NCBI GenBank assembly: GCA_035544515.1 | Contig: DATKEG010000220.1 | Location: 1-51,772, forward strand | DNA length: 51,772 bases | Origin: DATKEG01 sp035544515 | GTDB lineage: Bacteria; Acidobacteriota; Vicinamibacteria; Fen-336 | Direction: 5' to 3' | Shown: positions 38,685 to 47,004 of the stretch, one piece after another | How positions within the stretch are numbered: position 1 is the stretch's first letter | How the letters are laid out: the number at the start of each line of letters is the position of its first letter | Notes under the pieces: model-generated | Database searches by the model: none | What the model saw: only the letters and a program-made list of their open reading frames with translations | What the model was told of the DNA's origin: nothing | Made by a program: the position numbers and the translations under genes

Positions 38685-40766
38685 ATGGCAACGGAAATCA
38701 CGGTCGGGATCGCCGGCGCCGCCGGCGATGGGCTGGACCGCACGGGCGACACGCTGGCGCGCACCGCCGCGCGGCTGGGGCTCCACCTCTACACCTACAA
38801 CAGCTACCAGTCGCTCATCCGGGGCGGGCACACCTGGCTGCGGCTGCGGCTGTCCGAGGAGAAGGTGGACAACCACGGCGACCACCTGGGCGTGCTCGTG
38901 GCGCTCAACCAGGACGGCATCGAGCGGCACGCGCGCGAAGTGGAGCCGGGGGGCGCCATCGTCTTCAACAGCGCGCGGCTGAGCTGCGATCCGGCGCTGG
39001 TGCCGGAGGGCGTCAGGCTCGTGCCCCTCCCCGTGCCGGAGATCACCGCGCCCCTGGGCCGGCTCCTCCCCGTCATGCAGAACACCGCCGCGCTGGGCGC
39101 GCTCCTCCACCTCGTCGGCTTCGACCTCGAGGCGTCGGCCGAGATCCTCTCCGAGACCTTCAAGAAGAAGGGAAAGGAGATCATCGACCAGAACGTGGGC
39201 GTGCTGCGCGCCGGCTACGAGCACGCGGCCCGCACGTCACCCCGCCTGGACTACACGTGGAACTTCAGCCACAAGCGGCGACCGGTGGTCACGGGCAACC
39301 TGATGACGGCGCTGGGCGCGGTGGCGGGCGGCTGCAAGTTCTACTCGGCCTATCCGATGAGCCCGGCGTCGTTCGTCCTGCACTGGCTGGCCGCGCACAG
39401 CGAGAAGGTGGGCGTGCTGGTCAAGCAGGCGGAGGACGAGCTGGCCGTGGTCAACCTGGCCATCGGCGCCGGACACGCCGGCGTGCGCGCCATGTGCGCG
39501 ACCTCGGGCGGCGGCTTCGCCCTGATGAGCGAGGCCATCGGCATGGCCGGCATGATCGAGACGCCGGTGGTGATCGTCAACGTCCAGCGCGGCGGGCCGT
39601 CCACCGGCCTGCCCACCAAGACCGAGCAGGGCGACCTCACCCAGGCCATCGGCGCCTCCCAGGGCGACTTCCCCCGCGTGGTGATCGCGCCCAGGGACGC
39701 CATCGACTGTTTCCACACCTCGGTCGAGGCGCTGAACCTGGCGGAGACGTTCCAGCTCCCCGTCATCGTGATCTCGGACCTGCTCCTGGGCGAGCACCGC
39801 TCCACCGTGGACCCGGAGGCCATCTCTTGCGACGTCTCCATCGAGCGGGGGGAGTGGGTGACGGAGCTGAGCCCGGACGAGGCGAGCAACGGCGGCTACA
39901 AGCGCTACGCGCTCACTCCGTCGGGTGTCTCGCCGCGCGCGCGTCCCGGGATGCCCGGGCTCATCCACGTCTCGGGCACGGACGACCACGACGAGAAGGG
40001 GATCCTCATCAGCGACGAGCACAGCAACCCGGCCATCCGCCGCAAGATGCACGAGAAGCGCATGCGCAAGATGGAGGGGGTGCGCGCGCGGCTGCAGCCG
40101 CCCGCGCTCGAAGGCGTGGCCGCGGCCGAGGTCACGCTCGTGGGCTGGGGCTCCACCTGGAGCGTCATCCAGGAGGCGGCCCTCCAGCTCACCGCCTCGG
40201 GCCTGGCCACCAACCAGCTCCACTTCAAGTACATGCACCCGTTCCACGCGGACGAGGCGCGCGCGATCCTGCAGCAGTGCAAGCGCACGATCGTGGTGGA
40301 GAACAACTTCTCCGGGCAGTTCGCCCGCCACCTGCGCGCGGAGAGCGGCTTCACCGTGGACCACGTGCTCACCCGCTACGACGGCGAGCCGTTCGAGCCC
40401 GCCTGGATCGCGCGGCGCGTGCGGGACCTGGTGGAAGGGCGAGAGCTCGACCTCGCCGTGGAGGAGCACGAGGCTCGCGAGATGGCGTACCACCACATCC
40501 GCATCCACATGCAGGACAAGGCGCGGCCCAGGCGGATCCAGCGGGCGGCGGGCAACGGCTACGGCGAGCCGGTCTGGGCGATCGAGCTCGTCAGGCGCTC
40601 CGACGGCGCGCCGGAGGGGATGCTCGTGGTGGGCATGCAGACGGGCTCGAACTACGGGTGGCACGCCGTCTCGCCCGAGCTGCTGGTGCCGACCGACGAT
40701 CCGGGCCTTCGAGACCCCGCTCTCGGCGCGACGGTCGCGCCGCGAACCCAGCCGCCGACCCGTTAG
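38685..40766 (+). CDS. korA: 2-oxoacid:ferredoxin oxidoreductase, fused gamma-alpha subunit
   Basis: A 693-residue subunit that converts 2-oxoacids, most likely 2-oxoglutarate, and CoA to acyl-CoA and CO2 with reduction of ferredoxin. The gamma domain (1-185) starts VGIAGAAGDGLDRTGDTLAR and contains LIRGGHTWLRLRLSE. The alpha domain (200-600) has FYSAYPMSPASFVLHWLA, EDELAVVNLAIGAGHAGVRA, TSGGGFALMSEAIGMAG and RGGPSTGLPTKTEQGDL, the classical KorA signatures. The last 85 residues (from MAYHHIRIHMQDKARP on) form an extra tail not usual in KorA. AGGAG stands before ATG 38685. Confidence 0.93.
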   Translation: MATEITVGIAGAAGDGLDRTGDTLARTAARLGLHLYTYNSYQSLIRGGHTWLRLRLSEEKVDNHGDHLGVLVALNQDGIERHAREVEPGGAIVFNSARLSCDPALVPEGVRLVPLPVPEITAPLGRLLPVMQNTAALGALLHLVGFDLEASAEILSETFKKKGKEIIDQNVGVLRAGYEHAARTSPRLDYTWNFSHKRRPVVTGNLMTALGAVAGGCKFYSAYPMSPASFVLHWLAAHSEKVGVLVKQAEDELAVVNLAIGAGHAGVRAMCATSGGGFALMSEAIGMAGMIETPVVIVNVQRGGPSTGLPTKTEQGDLTQAIGASQGDFPRVVIAPRDAIDCFHTSVEALNLAETFQLPVIVISDLLLGEHRSTVDPEAISCDVSIERGEWVTELSPDEASNGGYKRYALTPSGVSPRARPGMPGLIHVSGTDDHDEKGILISDEHSNPAIRRKMHEKRMRKMEGVRARLQPPALEGVAAAEVTLVGWGSTWSVIQEAALQLTASGLATNQLHFKYMHPFHADEARAILQQCKRTIVVENNFSGQFARHLRAESGFTVDHVLTRYDGEPFEPAWIARRVRDLVEGRELDLAVEEHEAREMAYHHIRIHMQDKARPRRIQRAAGNGYGEPVWAIELVRRSDGAPEGMLVVGMQTGSNYGWHAVSPELLVPTDDPGLRDPALGATVAPRTQPPTR

Positions 40767-40774
40767 GAGGAGCC

Positions 40775-41653
40775 ATGGCCACCAAAGAGCTGACCCTGAA
40801 GAGCCTCGACAGCGACGTCCATCCCGACTGGTGCCCCGGCTGTGGCGACTTCGGCGTGCTGAAGGCCATCAAGGAGGCCATCGTCGAGCTGGGCATCCCG
40901 GCCCACAAGGTCCTGATCGTCTCCGGCATCGGGTGCTCGTCCAACCTCCCCGGGTTCATCCGCGCCTACGGCGTGCACAGCCTGCACGGGCGCGCCGTGC
41001 CCGTGGCCACGGGGGCCGCGCTCGCCAACCACGACCTGCACGTGATCGCGGTCGGCGGCGACGGCGACGGGTACGGCATCGGCATGGCGCACTTCATCCA
41101 CGCCATGCGCCGGAACCTCAACCTCACCTACATCGTGATGGACAACGAGGTCTACGGCCTGACCACCGGCCAGACCTCGCCCACCACGAGCGAGGGCCAC
41201 AAGACGAAGAGCACGCCCCGCGGCAACGTGGAGAAGCCGGTCCAGCCGCTGGCCCTCGCCCTGACCGCGGGGGCGACCTACGTGGCGCGCGGGTTCTCCG
41301 GCGAGCAGAAGCACCTCACCAAGCTCACCGCCGCCGCCATCGCCCACCGCGGGTTCTCGCTCATCGACGTCTTCAGCCCCTGCGTGACCTTCAACAAGAT
41401 CAACACCTACCCGTTCTTCAAGGAGCGGGTCTACAAGGTGGAGGACCAGCCGGGCTACGACTCGACCGACCTGATGGGCGCGATGGAGAAGGCGATGGAG
41501 TTCAGCTCCCGCATCCCGATCGGCCTGCTCTACCGGCACGAGAAGCCGACCTACGAGGACACGGAGCCGGTGCTGCGGGACGGTCCGCTGGTCGAGCAGC
41601 GCCTGGGCCTCGACCGCCGCACCTTCGACGAGCTGCTCGCGGAGACGATGTAG
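40775..41653 (+). CDS. korB: 2-oxoacid:ferredoxin oxidoreductase, beta subunit (TPP-binding)
   Basis: A 292-residue partner of KorA. DWCPGCGDFGVLKAIKEA holds the cysteines that with a third Cys bind a 4Fe-4S cluster. The thiamine diphosphate motif is GGDGDGYGIGMAHFIHAMRR to the MDNEVYGLTTGQTSPTT loop, and a later cysteine is in DVFSPCVTFNKINTYPFF. A perfect AGGAGG precedes ATG 40775, 9 bp after korA. No ferredoxin or delta subunit gene follows, as in the two-subunit KorAB of Mycobacterium and Hydrogenobacter-type enzymes. It ends convergent with the GH172 gene. Confidence 0.95.
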   Translation: MATKELTLKSLDSDVHPDWCPGCGDFGVLKAIKEAIVELGIPAHKVLIVSGIGCSSNLPGFIRAYGVHSLHGRAVPVATGAALANHDLHVIAVGGDGDGYGIGMAHFIHAMRRNLNLTYIVMDNEVYGLTTGQTSPTTSEGHKTKSTPRGNVEKPVQPLALALTAGATYVARGFSGEQKHLTKLTAAAIAHRGFSLIDVFSPCVTFNKINTYPFFKERVYKVEDQPGYDSTDLMGAMEKAMEFSSRIPIGLLYRHEKPTYEDTEPVLRDGPLVEQRLGLDRRTFDELLAETM

Positions 41654-41660
41654 CTTCGGC

Positions 41661-42806
41661 CTAGTTGATCTCCAGCTCGTCCTTGCCCGGCAGCCCCGGG
41701 AAGGCGCCGTGCGGCTCGCGCTGGTACCAGTACGCGACCGACGAGATGTCGTCGCGCAGCGGCAGGTAGCGTCCGCCCGAGCGCCACCCGAGCGCCTGGA
41801 TCGTGACCTTGAGGTCGCGCTCGAAGCGGATGGGGTCCGTGACGTGCCAGCGGTAGAGGCTGAACCGCTGCTGCGACTGGTACACGCCGTCCGGGCGGAT
41901 CACCAGCGGCAGGCCCGAGTAGGGCGTCGTGAACTCCTGGTACTGCTTCGTCTGCCGGTTCTCGAAGTTGTAGGAGCCGCCGAAATAGTCCTCCGTGCCC
42001 GTGCCCGCGATGGTGGGGAACTCGGCGTCGCCGTCCATGAAGAACTTGATCTCGCCTTCGCCCCACCAGCCCGTGTTGTGGACGCCCCAGACCATGTGCG
42101 TGCCCACGTAATGGCCCTGCCCGCGGACGCCGTCGAGGATCACGTGGTCCTGCTTGTAGGGCAGCGGGTTCGAGCGGCGGAACTGGGCGTGGAAGTAGCC
42201 GGCGTCGGCCGGCAGCTCGCCCTGCGCGTAGGTCACCTGGTAATAGAGCGTCATGGTCTCGCGGTCGAGGTTCTCGAGGGTGATGCGGGCCGACTTGCGG
42301 AACGGCATCAGCCAGTAGCTGTTGAACGCGCTGCCGGGGTTGACGGCCACGGCCAGGGAGCTGACCTGCGCGTAGCGGCCGGCCCCGGAGGCGAAGAAGT
42401 CGCCCACGGGCACCTCCACCGACGGGCTCGTCTCGCCGTCCCAGTAGAAGCGCAGGATCGAGAAGCGCCAGGTGCCGGTGGGCGTCATCCAGATGTGCTG
42501 GATGGCGCCGGGGCCCGTGATCTCCGCCAGCGTGAACGTCTTCCCCGCCTCCACCTTCACCGACGGCGACACCTTCCACTTCTGCCCCAGGTCGCGCGCC
42601 GCCTCCTTGCCCGTGCCCTCGGTGGCCATGCCCCCCTGTCCCTTCGCCCCGGTGAAGTTCTCCGGGCTGATCGAGCGCGTGCGCGCGCGGGAGAGCCGGA
42701 AGAGGTTGCCCATGTCCACGGCGAGGCCGTCGAAGGGCGCCTCCTGCGCGAAGAGGCCGGCGGTGAGCCCGCAGGCGAGGAAGGCGGCGAGGCCCGGGCG
42801 CTTCAT
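41661..42806 (-). CDS. DUF2961 / GH172-family secreted glycoside hydrolase
   Basis: A 381-residue exported protein; the signal peptide ends near GLFAQEAP. The fold matches DUF2961, now glycoside hydrolase family 172, which includes difructose dianhydride and arabinofuranose-acting enzymes. Landmarks are LAEITGPGAIQHIWMTPTG, ILRFYWDGETSPSVEVPVGD, NSYWLMPFRKSARITLENL and GTGTEDYFGGSYNF, the last carrying acidic residues placed like the known active site. GGAGGAG precedes ATG 42804-42806, and the gene follows the DUF5916 gene on the same strand. The substrate is unproven. Confidence 0.88.
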   Translation of the reverse strand: MKRPGLAAFLACGLTAGLFAQEAPFDGLAVDMGNLFRLSRARTRSISPENFTGAKGQGGMATEGTGKEAARDLGQKWKVSPSVKVEAGKTFTLAEITGPGAIQHIWMTPTGTWRFSILRFYWDGETSPSVEVPVGDFFASGAGRYAQVSSLAVAVNPGSAFNSYWLMPFRKSARITLENLDRETMTLYYQVTYAQGELPADAGYFHAQFRRSNPLPYKQDHVILDGVRGQGHYVGTHMVWGVHNTGWWGEGEIKFFMDGDAEFPTIAGTGTEDYFGGSYNFENRQTKQYQEFTTPYSGLPLVIRPDGVYQSQQRFSLYRWHVTDPIRFERDLKVTIQALGWRSGGRYLPLRDDISSVAYWYQREPHGAFPGLPGKDELEIN

Positions 42807-42847
42807 GTCTCCTCCGATCTCAGGGGGCGGCGATCATCGCACGCCGC

Positions 42848-45538
42848 TCACCGTCCCAGCCACCAGGCCACCTTCACCATGAACACGTCGTCCGACGGCG
42901 CGCGGAAGAGGTCGGCCGTGTCGCGGCCGAACGAGAAGTCGCCGGGGTGCCCCTGGTCGAGCCGGCGCTGCGTCCACACGAGGTAGAGCGTCGAGCCCGG
43001 CCGGAACTCCCAGCGCGCGACCAGGTTCGCGCGCAGCGACTTGACGTTGAAGTCGGGGTCCGCGACGCGGAAGGAGGCGGCCGGGCCCGCGCCATCCGGG
43101 TCGATCTCGTAGCCGAGGCCGCCGGGCACGCGCGCGATGCCGCCGACGTCCGTCCCGTACGCGGGGAAGTCGTACGTGCGCGGCCGCGCCAGCTCGCGGA
43201 TCGCCGGGTAGTCGCCGGCGGAGAGCAGCGCCTGGGTGTAGAGCTGCACGGACAGGCGCGGCGAGAGCACGAGGTTGAGGCGCAGGGGGATCGACAGCTC
43301 GCGCTGGTCGAGGGTGCCGAATACGTAGCGCGCGCCGAAGGTCGCGTGGGCGGTCGGGTCGGGCACGGTGGCCAGGTACTGCGCGACGGCGTGGACGCGG
43401 CTGTAGACCGGGAGCGCCGACAGGGTCAGGGCGGCCCAGGGCTTGACGTTCACGCTCGCGCCGAACTGGCGGTTCCAGTTGTCGAAGTCGCGCTTCACCC
43501 ACGTCCCGTAGGCGCTCATCCAGAAGGTGCGCCGGCCGTCGGTCACCACGGACGCGTTGACGCTGCGGATGCCGGGCCGGAGGGTCGTGGGCCCGCCGCG
43601 CGTGAGCTTGTCGTCCAGCGTGGCCCAGGAGCGGCCCAGGCTCAGGTTCACGCGCCAGTAGTTGCGGAGCTGGACGCCCGCCTCCGACTGCACGCCGTCG
43701 CCCTGCGACTCGCCGCCGTAGTTGAACGTCCACCATTTCGCGACCCAGACCTGGCGGCTGCGCGTCCAGCCCGAGGGCGTGAGCTTGCGGAACTGGACGA
43801 GCGCGTGCGCGCCGCCGCGGTCGGTCTGGGTGGCGAAGCCCGCGTCGTTTGTCTCGAAACCCGGGCTGATCCCCCACGCGCCCGCGTTCACGGTGACGTC
43901 GCCGCTGTTCTTGTTCACGAACGCGCTCCCGCTCCAGCCGGCGAGCGACGTGGCGGACGGATCCACCCTCACGTGCGGCGCGTCGGGACGCTGGTAGTAC
44001 CGCGCCGCCGCGCGCTGGAGCCGGTCGATGGACACCCGCGACCCGGAGAGGTGGCTGCCCGCCAGCCCGCCCGTGAGCACCCAGTCGTGCTTGCCGTCGA
44101 GGAAGACGTGGCCGTCGAACCCGCCCACGTAGGCCTGGCTCACGAGCGCGTCCTCCAGCCCGGCCGTGCGCAGGCCCCGGTTGACCGCCGTCCCCAGGAA
44201 GCCGATCGCCGCCCGTGTCCCGATCTCCCGCCGCGCGCGGCCCACGAAATAGTTGGTGAGCGGCTCGACTTCCAGCTCGTCGCGCCGGCGGCCGTCGGAG
44301 AGCCTTGCGAACTCGCGCCCGGTCACCGCCTCCACCGCACCCAGGGGCCACCCGGTGTGCGTGCGGCCCGTCAGCTTGGCCGCGCCCAGGCGGGTGGGGG
44401 CGGCCGGCGCGTCCACGAAGGCGCCGGCGGCGCGCCCCGGGGGCGCGCGCCCGATGCGCCGCGAGTAGAAGATCTGCGGCTCGGGATAGAAGAAGCTCCG
44501 GTACTCGCTGGCCCCGCTGCGCGCGAAGTGCGTGAAGACCTGGCTGCCCTCGGTGAAGAACGGCCGCTTCTCCTCGAAGAAGGTCTCGTACGCGGTGAGG
44601 TTGACCACGGCCGGGTCCACCTCCACCTGGCCGAAGTCGGGGTTGACCGCGGCCACCAGGGCCATGTTCGTGGTCAGACCGTACTTGAGGTCCAGCCCGA
44701 GCCCGCCGAACGTGCGCGAGCCGTCGTTGAACGGGTCGCCCGGCCGCGACGGCGCCACGTGCTCCTCGCGGACCGACGCGTAGGGCAACAGCTCCAGGTG
44801 GCGTCCCGGGGCGATGCCCTGGATGCCGTCGAGGTGGGCCATGCGCGAGACGAGCCCGCTCTCGTTCTTGGGCACGAGCGCGAGCCAGGAGACCTCGTTC
44901 TTGCGGTGCACGACCCGCTTCGCGTTGATGCCCCAGGTGTGGGCGGGCTTCTCCGGGAAGCGGAGCTGCGAGAGGGGGATGCGCATCTCCACCGTCCAGC
45001 CTTCGCCGTCCGTCCCCACCGCCGACTCCCACACCGCGTCCCAGGTGTCGTCGGCGAAGTTGTCGTCGTAGAGGGCGGAGTCCCGCTGCACGCCCGCCGC
45101 GCTGACCTGGAACTCCACGCCGGTCAGGTGGTCGAGGTGGGGGTCGAGGAAGAGCGAGAAGCTGTCCGCCTCGGCCACCACGTCGCGCCGCGAGAGCTGG
45201 CGTCCGATGCGCGAAGGATCGGAGTCGCGGAGGCGGGCGCCCACGTAGAGGGCGCTCTCGTCGTAGAGGATGCGCAGCTCGGTCGGCTCGGTGGCCGGGC
45301 GCCCCTCGTCGGGATCGCGCTGGAGGAATCCCGTGGCCGGCCGCGCCTCCCGCCAGGCCTCTTCGTCGAAACGGCCGTCCACGGTGATCCCGCCCGCCAC
45401 CCGTGCCGCGTGCACCGCCGGCTGGCCGTGCGGGGATTCCTGGCCGGCCAGCGGCGCCGTCCACGGGCACGCCGCGGCCGCGGCGCAGGCGAGCAGCCGT
45501 CGGGCGCGTCGTGGCGGCCTGGGGAGGTGGGCGGGCAG
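42848..45538 (-). CDS. DUF5916 outer membrane protein with N-terminal CBM9-like domain
   Basis: About 896 residues. After a signal peptide (RRARRLLACAAAAACPWTAP) comes a CBM9-like domain (residues 45-260: ITVDGRFDEEAWREARPATG, LYVGARLRDSDPSRIG, FSLFLDPHLDHLTG, WTVEMRIPLSQLRFPE), then the DUF5916 beta-barrel, with NPDFGQVEVDPAVVNLTAYE and EKRPFFTEGSQVF. It is thought to be an outer membrane carbohydrate- or peptide-linked protein. No ATG, GTG or TTG exists in any frame between 45481 and 45600. In frame, only CTG 45538, ATC or ATT could begin a protein with the signal peptide. I use CTG, 7 nt after a TACAAT box. Confidence 0.8.
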   Translation of the reverse strand: MPAHLPRPPRRARRLLACAAAAACPWTAPLAGQESPHGQPAVHAARVAGGITVDGRFDEEAWREARPATGFLQRDPDEGRPATEPTELRILYDESALYVGARLRDSDPSRIGRQLSRRDVVAEADSFSLFLDPHLDHLTGVEFQVSAAGVQRDSALYDDNFADDTWDAVWESAVGTDGEGWTVEMRIPLSQLRFPEKPAHTWGINAKRVVHRKNEVSWLALVPKNESGLVSRMAHLDGIQGIAPGRHLELLPYASVREEHVAPSRPGDPFNDGSRTFGGLGLDLKYGLTTNMALVAAVNPDFGQVEVDPAVVNLTAYETFFEEKRPFFTEGSQVFTHFARSGASEYRSFFYPEPQIFYSRRIGRAPPGRAAGAFVDAPAAPTRLGAAKLTGRTHTGWPLGAVEAVTGREFARLSDGRRRDELEVEPLTNYFVGRARREIGTRAAIGFLGTAVNRGLRTAGLEDALVSQAYVGGFDGHVFLDGKHDWVLTGGLAGSHLSGSRVSIDRLQRAAARYYQRPDAPHVRVDPSATSLAGWSGSAFVNKNSGDVTVNAGAWGISPGFETNDAGFATQTDRGGAHALVQFRKLTPSGWTRSRQVWVAKWWTFNYGGESQGDGVQSEAGVQLRNYWRVNLSLGRSWATLDDKLTRGGPTTLRPGIRSVNASVVTDGRRTFWMSAYGTWVKRDFDNWNRQFGASVNVKPWAALTLSALPVYSRVHAVAQYLATVPDPTAHATFGARYVFGTLDQRELSIPLRLNLVLSPRLSVQLYTQALLSAGDYPAIRELARPRTYDFPAYGTDVGGIARVPGGLGYEIDPDGAGPAASFRVADPDFNVKSLRANLVARWEFRPGSTLYLVWTQRRLDQGHPGDFSFGRDTADLFRAPSDDVFMVKVAWWLGR

Positions 45539-45545
45539 GCCGGCG

Positions 45546-45551
45546 ATTGTA
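45546..45551 (-). promoter_or_regulatory. -10 element (TACAAT) before the DUF5916 gene
   Basis: On the minus strand these bases read TACAAT. The seven bases CGCCGGC separate it from CTG 45538, the same distance as in the predicted leaderless genes. No clear -35 is seen at 17-18 nt, so support is partial. Confidence 0.4.
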
Positions 45552-45579
45552 CCCGACGGGCCAGCGGGCCGAATCGTGT

Positions 45580-47004
45580 TCAGCCGAGGACCTCCGCGGC
45601 CGCGGCGCGCACGTCTTCGAGCGCCTCGGCCATGCGGTCCGCGTGCGTGCGGAACGACAGCACGCAGATGCGCAGGACGAAGCGCCCGCGCGCGAGCGTG
45701 CCCGTCAGGTACACCCGGCGGCGCGCGTTGATGCGGTCCAGGAATCGGCGGTTGAGCGCGTCCGTGGCCGGTGGGTCCAGTCCCGGCCGTACCAGTCGAA
45801 AGGCCAGGAGCGAGAGCTGCGGCTCCGCCACGATCTCGACGTTCGCGACCTTGCGCAACTCCGCCACGGCCCACGCGGCCAGGTCCAGCTTCTCGTCGAG
45901 GGCGCGACGGAAGGGCGCGATGCCCAGCAGCTTCACCGGGAGCCAGACGCGAAGGCCGCGGAAGGGACGCGACAGCTCCGGCGAGATCTCGCTGAAGTCG
46001 ACGAAGCCCGGGTCCGGCGGCCGGGCGGGCAGGTACTCGGCGTGCAGCCCGTGGGCGCGCCGCAGCGTGGCGCCGTCCCGCACGACCAGGGCGCCCGTCC
46101 CGTAGGGCAGGAACAGGCCCTTGTGCGGGTCCAGCGTGACCGAGTCGGCGCGCTCGATGCCGCGCAGGGCCACGCGCCCACGCGCGGTGAGCAGGAAGAA
46201 GCCGCCGTAGGCGGCGTCCACGTGCAGCCACAGTCCCTCCGCCGCGGCCAGGTCGGCCAGCGCCCACAGGTCGTCCACCGCGCCGGTGTTGGTGGTGCCC
46301 CCGTTGCCCACGACGAGGAAGGGCGTGAGACCGGCCGCGCGATCGGCGGCGATGGCGCCGCGCAGGGCGACGAGGTCCAGGCGGAAATGGACGTCGGAGG
46401 GCACCTCGCGGACGTTGCGGGCCGGGAACCCGGCCAGGATGGCCGCTTTCTGCACCGAGTGGTGCGTCTGGTCCGAGGCGTAGAGCACGCCGCGCAGGAA
46501 GTCCTCGGGCAGCCGCTCCTTGCGCGCGGTGACGAGCGCGACGAAGTTCGCGAGCGAGCCGCCGCTGGTCAGCAGTCCCAGGGAGCCCGCGCCGTAGCCC
46601 ACGATCGAGCAGAACCAGCTCACGACGTTGGCCTCGAGCTGGGAGAGCGCCGGCGCGGCCTGCCACACGCCCACGTAGCGGTTGACCGAGTCGCCGACGA
46701 GGTCGGCCACCGCGGTGTGGAACAACCCGCCGCCCGGGATGTAGGCCAGGTAGCCGGGTCCCGCGGTGTTGAAGCTCTTGGGCACGGCGCGATCGAACAC
46801 GAGGTCGAGGAGGGGCCCGAGCGCGCTGCCGGTCTCGGGCAGCGGCTCCGCCAGCGAGCGCGCGAGCTCCGCCGCGCCCAGGACGTCCGCCGACGGCTGG
46901 CTCGGCAGCGATTCGATGTGGGCGACGATCCTCTCGAGGGCGGCGCCGACCAGGCGGCGCATCTCCGCGGCGTCGGGCTCCAGCTCGCGGCCGGCCCGGC
47001 TCAC
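45580..47004 (-). CDS. Group II PLP-dependent decarboxylase (aromatic amino acid decarboxylase type)
   Basis: A 474-residue cytosolic enzyme. Pyridoxal phosphate is bound by Lys295 in DPHKGLFLPYGTGALV, with LWLHVDAAYGGFFLL carrying the aspartate that holds the ring nitrogen and GLLTSGGSLANFVALVTARK the phosphate region. The N-terminal AGPGYLAYIPGGGLFHTAVA and the loop ASDQTHHSVQKAAILAGF fit aromatic-L-amino-acid and tyrosine decarboxylases. The substrate cannot be fixed. The GTG start at 47002-47004 overlaps the stop of the amidohydrolase in GTGA, which shows translational coupling. Confidence 0.92.
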   Translation of the reverse strand: MSRAGRELEPDAAEMRRLVGAALERIVAHIESLPSQPSADVLGAAELARSLAEPLPETGSALGPLLDLVFDRAVPKSFNTAGPGYLAYIPGGGLFHTAVADLVGDSVNRYVGVWQAAPALSQLEANVVSWFCSIVGYGAGSLGLLTSGGSLANFVALVTARKERLPEDFLRGVLYASDQTHHSVQKAAILAGFPARNVREVPSDVHFRLDLVALRGAIAADRAAGLTPFLVVGNGGTTNTGAVDDLWALADLAAAEGLWLHVDAAYGGFFLLTARGRVALRGIERADSVTLDPHKGLFLPYGTGALVVRDGATLRRAHGLHAEYLPARPPDPGFVDFSEISPELSRPFRGLRVWLPVKLLGIAPFRRALDEKLDLAAWAVAELRKVANVEIVAEPQLSLLAFRLVRPGLDPPATDALNRRFLDRINARRRVYLTGTLARGRFVLRICVLSFRTHADRMAEALEDVRAAAAEVLG

